Assembly: GCA_015680685.1 (NCBI GenBank)
Contig: MNCI01002984.1
Location: forward strand, 167,279 to 231,278
Origin: Gnetum montanum
Taxonomy: Eukaryota > Streptophyta > Gnetopsida > Gnetales > Gnetaceae
DNA: 64,000 nucleotides
Direction: 5' to 3'
Part shown: piece by piece, positions 1-11,400 of the stretch
Layout of the letters: the number at the start of each line of letters is the position of its first letter
Numbering within the stretch: position 1 is the first letter of the stretch
Made by a program: the position numbers and the translations under genes
Notes under the pieces: generated by a model
The model's database searches: none
What the model was told of the DNA's origin: nothing
Seen by the model: only the letters and a program-made list of their open reading frames with translations

Positions 1-980
1 TATAAGCTTCATCCATATTTGCGTATTGTGAGCATGGGTTTCTAAATGTAACTGGTTATGTAGTCCCCAACAAAATTGGATGCAAGATCACTCTAGTCTT
101 AATTGTTAATGTACCTTGATAGGTGTTGGTGACCATTTGGAACCATCAATGTTGAAGGCCTCTCAATCTTTTGATGTTGGGGATCATGGGATTGAAGATG
201 TTCTTCAAATAGGGTTTAGGTGCTTGCTAGTCTCTAGCAACACCAAGGACTAGATACCTTCAAATAGACTCAATAGTTGTTACAATGGAAAATCTTAGTT
301 GCTAGAAGAAACCAAGGATTCTTAGTTGCAAGCAACCTCAACCCTGAATCCCCTAGGGCCTCTACAAGAAAAATGATGGTCTGGTAGATCACCTAGGGAC
401 TTAACAAGGTGCAAAATGAGGGTGTAACAAAAGTATACAAATATGCAAATCTATGAAATGATGCACTCAAACTATAAAAATTATTTCTAAAATTTTACAC
501 AAAATGAAATCATAAAATTTATTAAATAAACAAAAAATATGTTCAAAGATGTGTAAAAAATTGGTGCCCTTGAAGGAGGGCAAAAGGGTGGTTCACTTGG
601 GCATAGGTTTAGAGTCCATTGAAGCCATGATAAACTCCACAATCCAATATCTTTGCCACTCCTAATGCTATCGAACCTCCTTTGTCTCCTCCTTAGATCT
701 ATAATGTTGGTTAATATTGGGGGTTGTGGAAATGTGAAGGATTGGATGGCCAAAATGCATTACATTGGGATTTGGTGATTCTAGGAGGGGTAACGTTGAC
801 ACCCAAAGCTCACAAATCCAAAGTGGGGGAGTAATAGAAGTAACAAGTTGTAGGGGTTCCACACTACTAGGCACCAAGAAGCTACATTTTTGATAAGGAA
901 GAAAAAGCTCTTGGATGCCAAAATGCCAAGGGTAATGAATTACCAAAGTGTGGAACCTTGACATGATGCCAAGCTATGGT
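1..980. other. non-coding stretch, nothing recognised
   Basis: I see no credible coding frame, RNA gene or element boundary. Short open frames on the minus strand near 490-960 have no family resemblance and biased, low-information composition. The stretch is AT-rich with short runs of repeated words such as CTAGCAAC around 230-330. It may be old decayed repeat. Confidence 0.5.
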
Positions 981-984
981 TTTT

Positions 985-1125
985 ATGGGGCTATGGCAAT
1001 GATTTGTGCTATAAATTGGCTATAAATGGCTAACATGATTGGCTACAACTTGGCTACCAAATTGTTGATTGATTGGCTACAAATTGGCTACCAAGTTGCT
1101 AAAAATTAGCTACCATGTTTAGGAG
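985..1125. repeat. short imperfect tandem repeat, TTGGCTAC-rich
   Basis: The words GGCTACAA, TTGGCTACC and GGCTATAAATGGCTA recur about every 20-25 bp. They alternate with TTG/ATTG spacers. Units are too diverged for an exact period by eye. Confidence 0.6.
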
Positions 1126-1129
1126 GGTA

Positions 1130-1640
1130 CGTGAGGTTCACCCCCCATGCATTGTAGTTGTCTACCCCATCCATGTTGTTTGACCCCCTCTCTCCTAGCT
1201 GGCTGACCCTCCTTCCACTAGAGGGGAAGAGTGTCAATGTTGAGGAGGGATGAGAGGTCAACGTTGGGGGTAAATGTCAACCCCTCTAGGTTGGGTTGTC
1301 CCCCTTTTCATGCTAGGGGTAGGTGAGTTCTACCTCCCTTACACTCCTCCATGTTGGCCTTGAAGCCTCCTAGATGGCTTACCCCCCTGTAGGGAATGTC
1401 TCATCGTAGAGAAATGTATAGCCCCCATAAAGCCCATCAAATTGCCATTTTTGGCATTCCAAAAGTCATTTTTGACTCCCCCAAGCCTAAACATAGATAC
1501 TAGATAACTCTTTTCACCTGAGGAATGAGTCTTTGATCACTTATGAAGCATTTTTCAACTCCAAAAGTATGAAATATGTGAGATTGCCCCTTTATGAGTT
1601 ACAACCTTCACATTTACAATAAATATTATCTCAGGTTCCA
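1130..1640. other. non-coding, C/G-run-rich stretch
   Basis: Runs of C or G flank words such as AGGAGGG, CCCCCTCTC and GGTCAACGTTGGGGG. The words TAGGAGGG and CATGTTGG resemble pieces of the 200-bp tandem units at 4070-4815, so this may be a decayed relative. No coding signal is seen. Confidence 0.4.
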
Positions 1641-1644
1641 TGGG

Positions 1645-2565
1645 ATGGGATTACAAAGGTTTCAACATGAAAATTTGGTGGTGTTTCATTGGCCCCTCTT
1701 TGTTGATGTCTAGATGATTGACCCAAGAGGCACCAACCAAGAATACAAAACAACACTACAAGTTGTCCATCAATGTTCCCTCTTTGTGCTTAATCCAGTT
1801 GTGTCAAACCATGTTGAAGAGTGCATGTGATGATGGGGATTTGGGCTATGATGGAGGAATGGTAATGGTAGTTAGGAAGATGGTCATGGAGGCTAATAAT
1901 GCATTCCAAGTGTTTCTACCATGGCTATAGCATGGTACTAACATATTTTGAAGTGTTGGTCACTTAGCAAATATGTTTGAGGAATCAACCACTTCGCTTC
2001 AAGAGTTTTTTCTTCAGCCATTAGGCTTCAAGGCTTCTTTGGCAATTTGGCTTCTTGGAAATTTGCTTCCCCTATTGCTTGTTTCTTCTTTTTTTCCATT
2101 AGGTTTCACTACCAACACCTATTTGACATAGCTTTCCCATTAAGTAAGTTTTGTTACATTCAATGAACTTGAGAGTTACCCCATCGAACAAGATGTGTTA
2201 CACTCAATGGACTTAATGTTTCTCGCCACTAAATGAATTATGTTACATTTAAGTGAACTTGAGGATGGAGCATGCTAAGGACATATCATATGGCTATAGT
2301 GCATGAATGACACACATGAGTTAACATTGTTGCTCAAGGTATCAAAGGTTATAATCAAGCTATGGGGCTTGGCTCAAGGATTAGTGTCAAAGGAAGGGTG
2401 ATGGTATAAGTACTCTTGACATAGCAGGACAAACTCACAAAATCTTGTGTATCAAGGTCACGTGGTGAATTGTTATTGTACTAAGTTGCATCCTTGTGAT
2501 GGCTTTAGGCTTCATCCTGCAAACACAAATCCAAGAGGATAAGAAAAAAAAAGCAAACAAAGCAT
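1645..2565. repeat. dispersed repeat X, copy 1
   Basis: This segment matches 6700-7640 in the same order and orientation. Shared landmarks are CCTCTTTGTTGATGTCT followed by a GACCCAAGAG or GACCCGAGAG word; a run of ATGAGTTGTGTTACAT-like words (2145-2250 and 7265-7350); and GGCTTCATCCTGCAAAC near the right end (2505-2525 and 7590-7610). Both copies are followed within a few hundred bases by the palindromic minisatellite. Identity is patchy, so the copies are old. I see no coding frame. It could be the untranslated or internal part of a non-coding LTR element. Confidence 0.6.
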
Positions 2566-2639
2566 GTTACAACATTACAATGCATATATAGGCGACATGG
2601 AGAATAAAACCAAGCTTCCTAGGTTACCAATGTTGCCAA

Positions 2640-2955
2640 TTTAAGGATGTGATGGGCCATGGTGCTAGTTTAAAGCCTTGGCAGGCTATGATGTCGGTTT
2701 AAGGTCATAGTGGATCATGATGTCAGTTTAGATTCTTAGCGAACTATGATGCCAATTTAAATCCTCAGCGAGTTGTGATGCTAGTTTAAGGCTTGGTAGG
2801 ACATGGTATTACTAGTTTTAGGCCCTGGTAGGCCATGTTGCCAATTTAAGGCCTCGATAGGCCATGGTACTAGTTTAAGGCCTCAATAGGCCATGATGCC
2901 AGTTTAAGGCCTCGATAGGCCATGGTGTTACTAGGTTTAGGCCCTGGAAGGCCAT
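2640..2955. repeat. palindromic minisatellite, about ten 30-bp units
   Basis: The unit is GCCAGTTTAA, then a short inverted repeat, then ATGRTG. Clear units have GGCCT-CGAT-AGGCC as the inverted repeat, with perfect arms at about 2835-2950. Earlier units carry other arms, including AGCC/GGCT near 2675 and GGTC/GATC near 2705. Single units recur outside the array at about 3645 and 3910. The arms change together more often than the loop does; see the findings. Confidence 0.85.
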
Positions 2956-2959
2956 AGTT

Positions 2960-4065
2960 AAATGTTCCTATATCATGCAAAGATGTCGTGTAGGATCTTT
3001 TGTTGTAGATCATCAAAGTTATCAACATTAGTCATTCATTGCAACCTGTCAATAATGATAAACAACACTAAAAGCAAACATGTGAGAATTAGATATAATC
3101 AAGGCTATATTATGGCTTTAATGTTTCATAATAAGGGCTTGATGTGATTATGAGTAGGCTTGAGATTTGGTGAGGAACTTGGTCCTATACATTTTCTCCT
3201 CATTATCATGGTTTAGATGGGAATTCTAGCTAGAGGACCCTCCATGATGTTTCTAGTTTCAAGGTTAATAGTAGTTAGCCTACTTCAAGGTGTTATAGCT
3301 ACATGGTGTAGCAGTTTCAAGGCTCAAGGTTTGGATATTTAAGGTTAACTTGGTTCGATAACATCACAAGAGGGGTTTACTTGGGCTTTAAGGCTAGCCC
3401 AATCTACTTCCTCATCCCCCTAGCCTAATCTACATGACAACATAAGCACATCAAGTAGCACCTATGTAATAAAATGATGAAAATTGATGAAAATCAATAG
3501 AATAATGCCAACAATAATGCAAAATATCATGGTAATAATGCATAAATAAGACAACATGTTGAAATAAAGGCCATGAAAGTATCCAAGTAACATTAAAAAA
3601 GGTAATGTAAGGTGATGTAGGGTCAAACATGATTAAACATTTGCCAGTTTAAGGCCTTAGCAAGCCATGATCACATGGTGTCAAATAGTGGGCAAGGAAG
3701 GTCAAACCCCACTATTTGATACTAATCAAAGGCAAAACAAGGGCAAATAAAATACATAAAGGAAATAGAAGGCTATAGAAAGGCTACAAGAATGTTATTA
3801 GGGTCAACAATGCAACATAAGGCCAAAAACAAGTTGAAACATGAAGCACATCATGCTATATATGCTCAAACTTGGCTAATATAGGTCAAAAGAGGTTGGG
3901 TTTTGCTAGTTTTAGGCCTTAGTAGATCATGGTTTAGGGTTCCGAGGTTGTTAGATGGGTTTGGGCATTAGTTAGGGTTGTTTTTGGGCTGTTTGGGCTT
4001 TAAAAATAAGATTTTTAAAGCTTCTACACTAAGACTCCCTTGCTTCTACACTGAGCGCACCGTGC
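2960..4065. other. non-coding with scattered minisatellite units
   Basis: No supported gene. Two isolated minisatellite-like units lie at about 3640-3670 (GGCCTTAGCAAGCC core) and 3903-3935 (GGCCTTAGTAGATC core). The middle part (3430-3850) is A-rich, with repeated GATGAAAATTGATG and AATAATGC words. The short plus frame at 2962-3147 has no family resemblance. Confidence 0.45.
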
Positions 4066-4069
4066 CCTC

Positions 4070-4815
4070 CCCACAACCCCCTTGGCAGCAAATCCCCACC
4101 CCACCCTCTCTAGGAGGGATATGCTAACATGGAGGGTTCCAAATGGATTGAATTTTGATGAATTTTGGTTAATTTTGGGCATGCATGTGCATTCTTGGGG
4201 TTGTCAATGCTACTTAACACTACCCAAGATTAGAAGTTGTCAATTTCAAGGCATTTAACTTAATTTTTAGAGTTACCCCTTTGTTTCCACATTCAACTCG
4301 CCCACCACACTCCCCACCCCCACCCCACCCCTTCTAAGGGGATATATTAGTGTGAAGGATTTCAAGGGGTTGATTTTTGATAAATTTTAATCAATTTTGG
4401 TCTTGCATGTGCATTCCCAAGGTTGTCAATGTTGCTGAGCATCATCTAAGATCAAAAGTTGTTAGTTTTAAGGTTTTTAAATTAATTTTTGAGGTCACCC
4501 CCTTATTTTCATGTCAAACCCCCCTTTTAGGGGGGGTATGTCATCATGGAGGATCCTAAGGAACTAATTTTTAACAAATTTTAATCAAGTTTGGACATGC
4601 ATGTGCATTCCTAGGGTTGTTAGTGTTGTCGAGCATTATCCAAGATTAAAAGTTGTTGATTTTAAGGATTTTTGTTAATTTTTAAAGCTACCCCCTTGTT
4701 TCCATGTTGAGGCCCCCATCCAGGGGGTATGTCAATGTGGAGGATTCCAAAGGGTTGATTTTTAATAAATGTTGATGGATTTTGGGCTTGCATGTGCATT
4801 CTCGAGGTTGTTGGT
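4070..4815. repeat. tandem repeat, four units of about 190-220 bp
   Basis: The word GCATGTGCATTC falls at 4183, 4405, 4599 and 4790, giving spacings of 222, 194 and 191 bp. Each unit runs from a C-rich CCCACCCC...AGGGGG block, through ATGGAGG and a TTTTGATNAATTTTGG stretch, to AAGATTANAAGTTGT and a TTAATTTTT stretch. The fourth unit stops after GTTGGTG, exactly where the putative LTR at 4817 begins. The LTR therefore either inserted into the array or the array sits against the LTR. Confidence 0.85.
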
Positions 4816-4816
4816 G

Positions 4817-5590
4817 TGACGTCCAAAAACATCGGTGGCTGGAACACCGAGAGGTTCATGGGCGTACAACCTAACCCCAAATATGTTCTAGGGCTATGCT
4901 GGAGAAAACAAAAATGGGATGCCCTAAATGGTCTTGTTGATCAAATAGGGATTTATGTGGTGTTAAAATGACCATGTGTGAGAAGAGTTTATACTACATT
5001 ACACGTGGGCATCAGGTCTGGGAAAGCTAGAGTGTAGCAGGGTGTCTCGACCTAAGAACTATGACATGAACATGCAAATATGTATGAAAAGTGAGAAAAT
5101 GCAAGCATTACACTAAATGCCAAAGAGAAATTCTTGAGAAATGCAACAGAATTTGAGAACAATAGTGCACCGCCCCAAAAGAGGGAGTGTAGCTAATTCA
5201 CAAAGGTATACACAGTGTACAATAGGCACAGTGGGAGCATAGTCATAGCCTCAATGGTGTCAGACTATGAATTCTGGTGCTCACTGTATTGGACTATGCC
5301 TATCAGTTTGGTAGCCACAGTGTACCATGTGATGTTCTACAAGGATGCAATGGGGCTATAGTGTACCATGTGGTGTAGCTATGCCTATCTACTGATGTGG
5401 TGTGCTCTGGGTCTCGTTCACCCATGGAGCTAAGTGCCAAATGCCAAAATGGAAGTGCCAACTACCTTACTAGTCAAGAATGGAAGCCTCCTCCTTCACT
5501 CTCTTCCTCTTCCCCCCTTCCCCCCCACCCGGTCTCTAAAAAATTAGGGTGCAGGGGTACTTATCGAACTAAGGTTAGCCCAAAATGCAG
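4817..5590 (+). repeat. putative LTR (copy C) of a Tat-like element
   Basis: This roughly 775-bp block matches, in reverse complement, 12321-13091, which lies directly upstream of a Tat-like gag. Shared words include GGGATGCCCTAAATGG, GAAGAGTTTATACTA, CAAGCATTACACTAAATG and CATGGTACACTG-like runs. It starts TGACGTCC at 4817, where the homologue starts TGACATTT. Homology ends near CAGGGGTACTTAT...GAACTA. LTR status is inferred from position (before leader arrays and gag in the homologue) and from the TG start. I could not find a direct-repeat partner in the window. Confidence 0.55.
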
Positions 5591-5639
5591 ATCAGGTGGC
5601 ATGTTGCAGTGTGGTGGATGGAACCACAAGATGCTATTT

Positions 5640-6205
5640 ACTGGGATTGTCCCGTGTTATGTGCAAGACATAGGACGTTGGCTGCTGGGCTTGTCCCATG
5701 TTACGTGAAGGACACGGGACGCTGGCTGCTACACTTGTCTCATGTTACGTGCAAGTCATAGGACACTATTTGTTGGGCTTGTCCCATGTTACATGTAGGA
5801 CACAAGATGCTAGCTGCTATTCTTGTTCCATGTTATGCATAGGACATAGGACGTTGTCTATTGGGCTTGTTCCATGTTACACATAGGACATAGGACATTG
5901 TCTGCTACACTTGTCTCATGTTACGCATAGGACATGGAATGTTGGCTGCTACACTTGTCTAGTGTTATGCATAGGGCATAGGATGTTGTTTGCTAAGCTT
6001 GTCCTATGTTATGCACAGGACATAGGACACTGCTTGCTACGCTTATCCCATGTTATGCGTAGGACATGGGACGTTGGCTACTACGCTTATCCCATGTTAC
6101 ACGTAGGACACAGGACGTTGCCTGCTAGGTTTGTCTTATGTTACGCGTAGGACACAGGACGTTGTCTACTACACTTATCCCCTATTACATGCAAGATATA
6201 GGATG
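5640..6205. repeat. minisatellite, about thirteen 44-bp units
   Basis: Successive CATGTTAC words fall at 5698, 5741, 5785 and 5829, a 43-44 bp period. A typical unit reads GGACGTTGGCTGCTAC, then GCTTGTCCCATGTTACGC, then ATAGGACATA. It follows the putative LTR at 4817-5590 in the place where the related element has a 24-bp array. The short open frames in it are by-products of a repeat lacking stops. Confidence 0.9.
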
Positions 6206-6560
6206 CTGGCTAGATGTGTTATGCTACGCTACACTACACAGCTTGACAGGTGTTATGTTACGCTACGCTGCACAACATGATAGGGTGCTATGCTACACAG
6301 TGTGACATGGTGCTATGTTGTGCTATGCTACACAGCATGACAGGGTGCTATGTTGTGCTACACTGCACAATGTTACATGGTACTATGCTACGCTACACTG
6401 CACAATGTGACAAGGTGCTACACTGTGCTACGCTATGCAATGTGACATGGTGTTACGTTGCGCTACACTATACAGCATGACAAGGTGCTACACTACATAG
6501 CATGACATGGTGCTATGTTATGCTATGCTATGCAGCTATGCTACACAGCGTGACATGTGA
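6205..6560. repeat. minisatellite, about ten 34-bp units
   Basis: The unit is approximately GGTGCTATGTTGTGCTA then CACTGCACAATGTGACA. The words GCTACACT, GCACAATGTGACA and GGTGCTA alternate throughout. It is contiguous with the 44-bp array but has a different unit. A shared GCTAC word suggests a distant relation to the GCTACGCTAGAGC array at 12120-12290. Confidence 0.85.
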
Positions 6561-6699
6561 ATTTGTAGAAATTTCCATCATTCTAATGGTTAGAAAAAGT
6601 TTGCAAATCTAGCAGTTGGAGATGACTACACTCAACACTTGGAAAAATATGGGCAAAGTGCCACCGTTTTGACACTTAACCAAATTTACAGTTGAGATG

Positions 6700-7640
6700 C
6701 TAAGACCTGAAATTTTTTGGTGTTTCAACGATCCCTCTTTGTTGATGTCTGGAGGAGTGACCCGAGAGACGTTAACAAAGAATTATAAAACACCATAACA
6801 GACATGCCACCAACATCAATTGTCAGTACAAGATCAGATGTTGTTTTACCATGCTCAAGAGTGCCATGGGAATAAGGTTATGCTAAGGGATAAGGAGTAT
6901 AGGCAATGCTAGGGAGATGACGTTTAAATGGTGGAAATGAAATGCAAATAGTGGATCATGATGTAAGATGCAAATTCAGCATAGCTGATAGTGACCATGG
7001 CATGAAGTGGTTCACCCCTAAAATGTTAACCTCTCATTAGAGTGCTTATGAGAACATCAAAGTCAATCTAAGGCTAGGCCAATTGCGAAGCTGCAGCATT
7101 GTCAATTTTCATGGGGATGTGTTTTTTCCCATTTTCTCTTTTTTTGTGAGGAAAATCTTCTTTGGGTTTGGCTTACTACTAAATATTAGCTACAAGTTGG
7201 CCATCGAGAAGACTGGCTTGTTTTGATGTATTCACATTGCATCTGTAGGATAGGTGTTTCCTCCCCAGGATGAGTTGTGTTACATCCATTTAGGGCTTTG
7301 ACTAGCCCAGAAAGGCTCTCCATGGGATGAGTTATGTTACATCTATCATGATTTTAGTGGTTGATGTAAAGAGAATGTCATGTTCATCACAATGCATATG
7401 CTAGAGGGATGTGAAATCATGAGTATGTGGGGGATGAGAGGATATTGGGATGAAGGACTGGATATGCATAGGCTATAATAGGGATGAGGGGGGATGTGCA
7501 CTCTTGAGTGGCCTAACTAGTCTAATCATGCATATCAGAGCAATGTGGTGACTTGCTTCTACAATGAGTTGCATCTCTACATGACCACCTTTGAGGCTTC
7601 ATCCTGCAAACATAACTCTGAGAAGACAAGAAAACCACAC
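6700..7640. repeat. dispersed repeat X, copy 2
   Basis: This is the diverged partner of 1645-2565, in the same orientation. It has the GATCCCTCTTTGTTGATGTCT landmark near 6729, the GATGAGTTGTGTTACATC words near 7268 and GGCTTCATCCTGCAAAC near 7590. The intervening 6560-6700 is unassigned. No coding frame is seen. It lies between the LTR-like copy C with its arrays and the minisatellite at 7895. Confidence 0.6.
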
Positions 7641-7894
7641 AACGTGAAATGCAATTGCAAATGCCAGATGTGAAGATGCTGAAGTGCTAGATGCGAAGAT
7701 GCTGTAAATGTGTCAAATGTTGTGCCAGCTGCAAGTGCTCAGGAAGCCAATGAAAATGTTGTGGTAATGATGTTGCAAGTCCTCTAAAGGTCACACTAAT
7801 GAAAATTTCTTCGAAAGATCAGGAGAATGGTGGGAGGTGATGATGCTATGAGTGCCACCAAGGTCGCATTAATGGCAAGTGCTCCAAAAGATCA

Positions 7895-8320
7895 ACAATA
7901 TGCCAGTTTAAAGTCTTGGTAGACTGTGAACATAGTTTAAGGTCCTAGCAGACCATGATGTGCTAGTTTATAGTCCTAGTAGACTGTTGGATGCTAGTTT
8001 AATGTCATAGTAGACAGTGGATGTTGTGCCAGTTTAGCATCATGACCTAAGAACGAGCTGTGCTAGTTTATAGTCATAGCAAACTATCTATGTCAGTTTA
8101 TAGTCATAGCAAACTAGTGCTTATCTTGCTTATATAAGGTGCAATGTTGCATGCGTAGTCATGCTATGTGCCTATCGAATCCTACAAAAATCAACTAGAA
8201 AAAAAACATCAAGTGGAAACTATTGTAAATAGAGTTGAAATGCACAGATGAAAGGAAAGTAGAGCAAACATTGATAGTTTTAGGCCTTCTCGAGCTGTAG
8301 GCTAATTTAAGGCCTTTTTG
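7895..8320. repeat. palindromic minisatellite, second array, diverged units
   Basis: Units resemble those at 2640-2955 but with different arms: AGTCT-TGGT-AGACT near 7915, GGTC-CTAGCA-GACC near 7940, AGTC-CTAGTA-GACT near 7970 and TGTC-ATAGTA-GACA near 8000. Two units with AGTCATAGCAAACT follow near 8070 and 8100. Outlying GGCC-type units lie at about 8272 and 8297. The conserved left part is GCTAGTTTA. Confidence 0.8.
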
Positions 8321-8440
8321 GGTCATGTGTTTTTGTAGTTTTATGTTTTTTTTTTATGTTTTTCAAATGCAATGTGTAAACTAAGTTGATGCATGCGTAA
8401 AAAAAGTAGAAATGTGTAAACAAAGCAAAATGCATGATCT
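8320..8440. other. AT-rich spacer, nothing recognised
   Basis: A poly-T run (8342-8357) and AT-rich sequence lie between the minisatellite and the 3' end of the minus-strand gag-protease pseudogene. Confidence 0.4.
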
Positions 8441-11400
8441 AAGTGAGTGGGCAAAATCTAAACACGTAGGCTAGTGCGATGTAGATGAAAGTCAAAAATG
8501 CATGGCAAGCAGAGGCAAAGGGTAGGCAAGCACCTAGCATATTTTTGGCCAAGGGAAAGTCTTGGTCATGTAATTGCTTCCTAACCAAGTGTGGATTAGG
8601 GAGCGTACAAGGCTTAGGATCCTCTAGGAAGCTATTGGCTTCAACCACTCATTCGGGTGTGTTAGCCTTAGGTGCTGCATTGGTTGTCATAGGTGTACCA
8701 CCAAGAAACTCTTCTTCCGAAACTTGCATCATGTCTATGTTGTGGATAGTTAAAGAGAAAGCATTATCACCATGGATGGTAACTTGGCCACCTTTGTATG
8801 GAAGGTGGATTTCTTGGTGGATGGGAGAGGAAATGGCCCTTAGTTGGGCTAGCCAAGGCCTACCTAGAATCATGTTAAAACCTAGCATCTCCTCTATGAT
8901 AGTGAAATCTACACTAATGGGGAATTTCTCTCCTACATCAAAGGCTAATTTGATTATACCTCTAACTGTGACACATGATCCGTTGAAGGATTTTAGACAC
9001 ATGGTTTTGGTTGGCCTGATTTCATCTGCCAGGCCTAACTTGTCGATGATGGAGTACAGGACTACATTTTTTGCTGCACCATCATCGGCATGCACTCTGC
9101 AGGTGCACTACCCAACACATATGCTAATGGATAGTGGAGCTATAGTGACCTCCCCTCGTTCGAGGTTGACTTTGACTGCATTGTCATGGAACACTAAGGA
9201 TGTTGAACTTGATTCTTATGGTGTAGGGGGCAACATTGTTGCACGGATGGATGTCTCATTTGTAGGGATGTCTTCTGTAATAGGAATGGAGGCCAAGATC
9301 TAGGCCAATGCTTGGTAGTGAGTAGATGAGGTCATGACCAGGTCATACAAGCTCAATGTTGTGTTCTTTTGCTTGAGTGTTTGTTTCACTTGGGTTAGTG
9401 CAGCTACAAAGTCTTTGTCATTGGCTATTTTGTTGGCCTTAATTTCCGCCATGTGGATTGAGAGACAGATCTCTCGAGCAGGGGACTTGGGCTTGGTTTA
9501 CTTGGCCTGCTTGGGGGTAGGGGCCCCAGTGTTTGGCTGTTGCTTGTTGATTATAGCCTTTTCTTCAACCATGGGGGTCAAGAGGCACTCACTCATCCTT
9601 TTGCATTGCCATTTAGTAGGCCTACCTAGGTTACTAGTGGGATCAACCCTTGAAGGAGGAGGAATCGAGATGTTGCCCACTATTGGACTTCGAGTAGCTG
9701 AGGGGCCATCACGTTGTGGCATCCTTATGATAAAGGGTGGCTTAGGAGTTGTTGTGTGACCAACTCGTTGTGGCACCTTGATAACAAAAATTTTCTTAGT
9801 GGTTGCTATTGCTACATCATGTTAGTTTAATGTCTTAGCAGATGACTGGTTTGGGACCTTGACCACAAAGGGTGTTACAGGTGCCAGAGGTGGTACTTTG
9901 ATGAAAAAGGGAGGCCTCTTATTTGTGGAGGTTGAGGGGATCCTTTCCTTGCTAGGAGGCACATGGGTCAAAAAAGGTTGTTGCGTAGGTTTTGGCTTGC
10001 CACCTATACTAATGAAATTTATGACATAGGAGGCATCATCTACATTGAATTGGCTCGCTACGTCTAGCACCAATTGGCACTGTTCTATCATTCTTTGTAG
10101 GTTGTCCTGCAAAGCATGACAATTGTTTGTACTATGACCAGACAACTTGTGGTAATGACAGTATTGGTCCAGCTTGAAGTGTTGTGGGACTGGGGGCTCA
10201 TTTGGTACTACTAAGGTAGGGTTCCTCAGCAGTTCGCAATACCTATCATGTTTTTGGTGAGCAATCTCTGATACGTGTTTGTATTGGATTTACCTGGCTT
10301 TCAGGAGTTTCTCCAACAATTTAGAGGGTTCCATTAGTAGTGGTGTATACTTTGAGTGGTCCTTACGTTGAAAGTTAGGCCTTGGGGTGGCCCTTTCCGA
10401 TGTAGGCAAGTTGGCACTAGAGTTGCCATTTTTGTCAACTAGAGCATTGGGCTGCTTAGCTGTTGGGTACCAATTGGTTACTTTTGTGCTTGCGGCCATT
10501 GTTGCCACTATTGTATTCTACTTGCGAGCATGTTGGTTTCTATAGGCCACTTAGGCTAGGTCATTGCTAGCTTGTGCTGCTACCTCTATACCTTTTGTTT
10601 GGGCAAAGGCTTGGATAAGAGACTTTAGGGCTAGATAATATAGTTTGTACTTAATGAAGCCATTTACTGCACCTTTGAAAATGGCTAGTAGATGTGTCTC
10701 CACTAAGAGTTCATGCATTTCACTCAATGCAGCATTACAATGTTGGAGGAATTTTGGCATGGTCTCTAGAGGCCCTTGCTTAAATTACATCAACTGGTTA
10801 AGGGTTGCTTCAAGCTTTAGGTTGTACCTAAAGAGTGTCACAAACTTTCTTATCAGATCCTCTAAAGAGGAGATTGAGGCCTTGGGTAGCATGTGATACT
10901 AGTCTAAGGCCTTGTCCATGAGTGACATGGGGAACATGTGCATGATGGCATGTGGACAGGCTTGAAAGAGTAGGCACTCAGATCAAAATGTGACCAAGTG
11001 TGCATTAGGATCCCCTTCACCATTGTACTTGGTGAATTACGGTAGCTGGACCCCAATTGGGAGAGTTAGAGGTGGTACCGTAGGATTATGGGGTCATCTC
11101 AGTACAAGTCCACCACCTTGACGATGTCAAAGGAGGTAGCCTTAAGTCATTTTATCTCCTCTATCAAGCTTTGGATTAGCTAGAATGCCTGATCCAAGCT
11201 TGGGGACGTACCATCTGGTTGCATTGGCTGGGCTTGTGTTGGTTGCATAGCATAGGGTTGAATTGTTGGTTGTGGAGTTTGCTAGTTTAACATCGTAGCA
11301 GGTGGGTGTAGTTGATGTGTTGGTTGAGTGATGGATGCGGTGATTGAAGTAGGCCACACATGAGTGGGTTGGATGAACACCACAGATGCCAATGAGATAG

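Noticed and set aside
5397-6480. Consecutive plus-strand open frames of 62-103 codons
   Set aside because: They run across an LTR and minisatellites. The Cys/Tyr/His-rich repeats come from translating 44-bp and 34-bp units.
5640-6560. Regular repeats that could be mistaken for a CRISPR array
   Set aside because: Units are contiguous, with no unique spacers, and diverge gradually. The setting is plant retroelements. These are minisatellites.
8485-9303. 272-codon plus-strand open frame as a host gene
   Set aside because: It is the antisense of the Tat-like protease, which has recognisable motifs on the minus strand. Copy B has the same antisense frame. No family motifs are seen in it.
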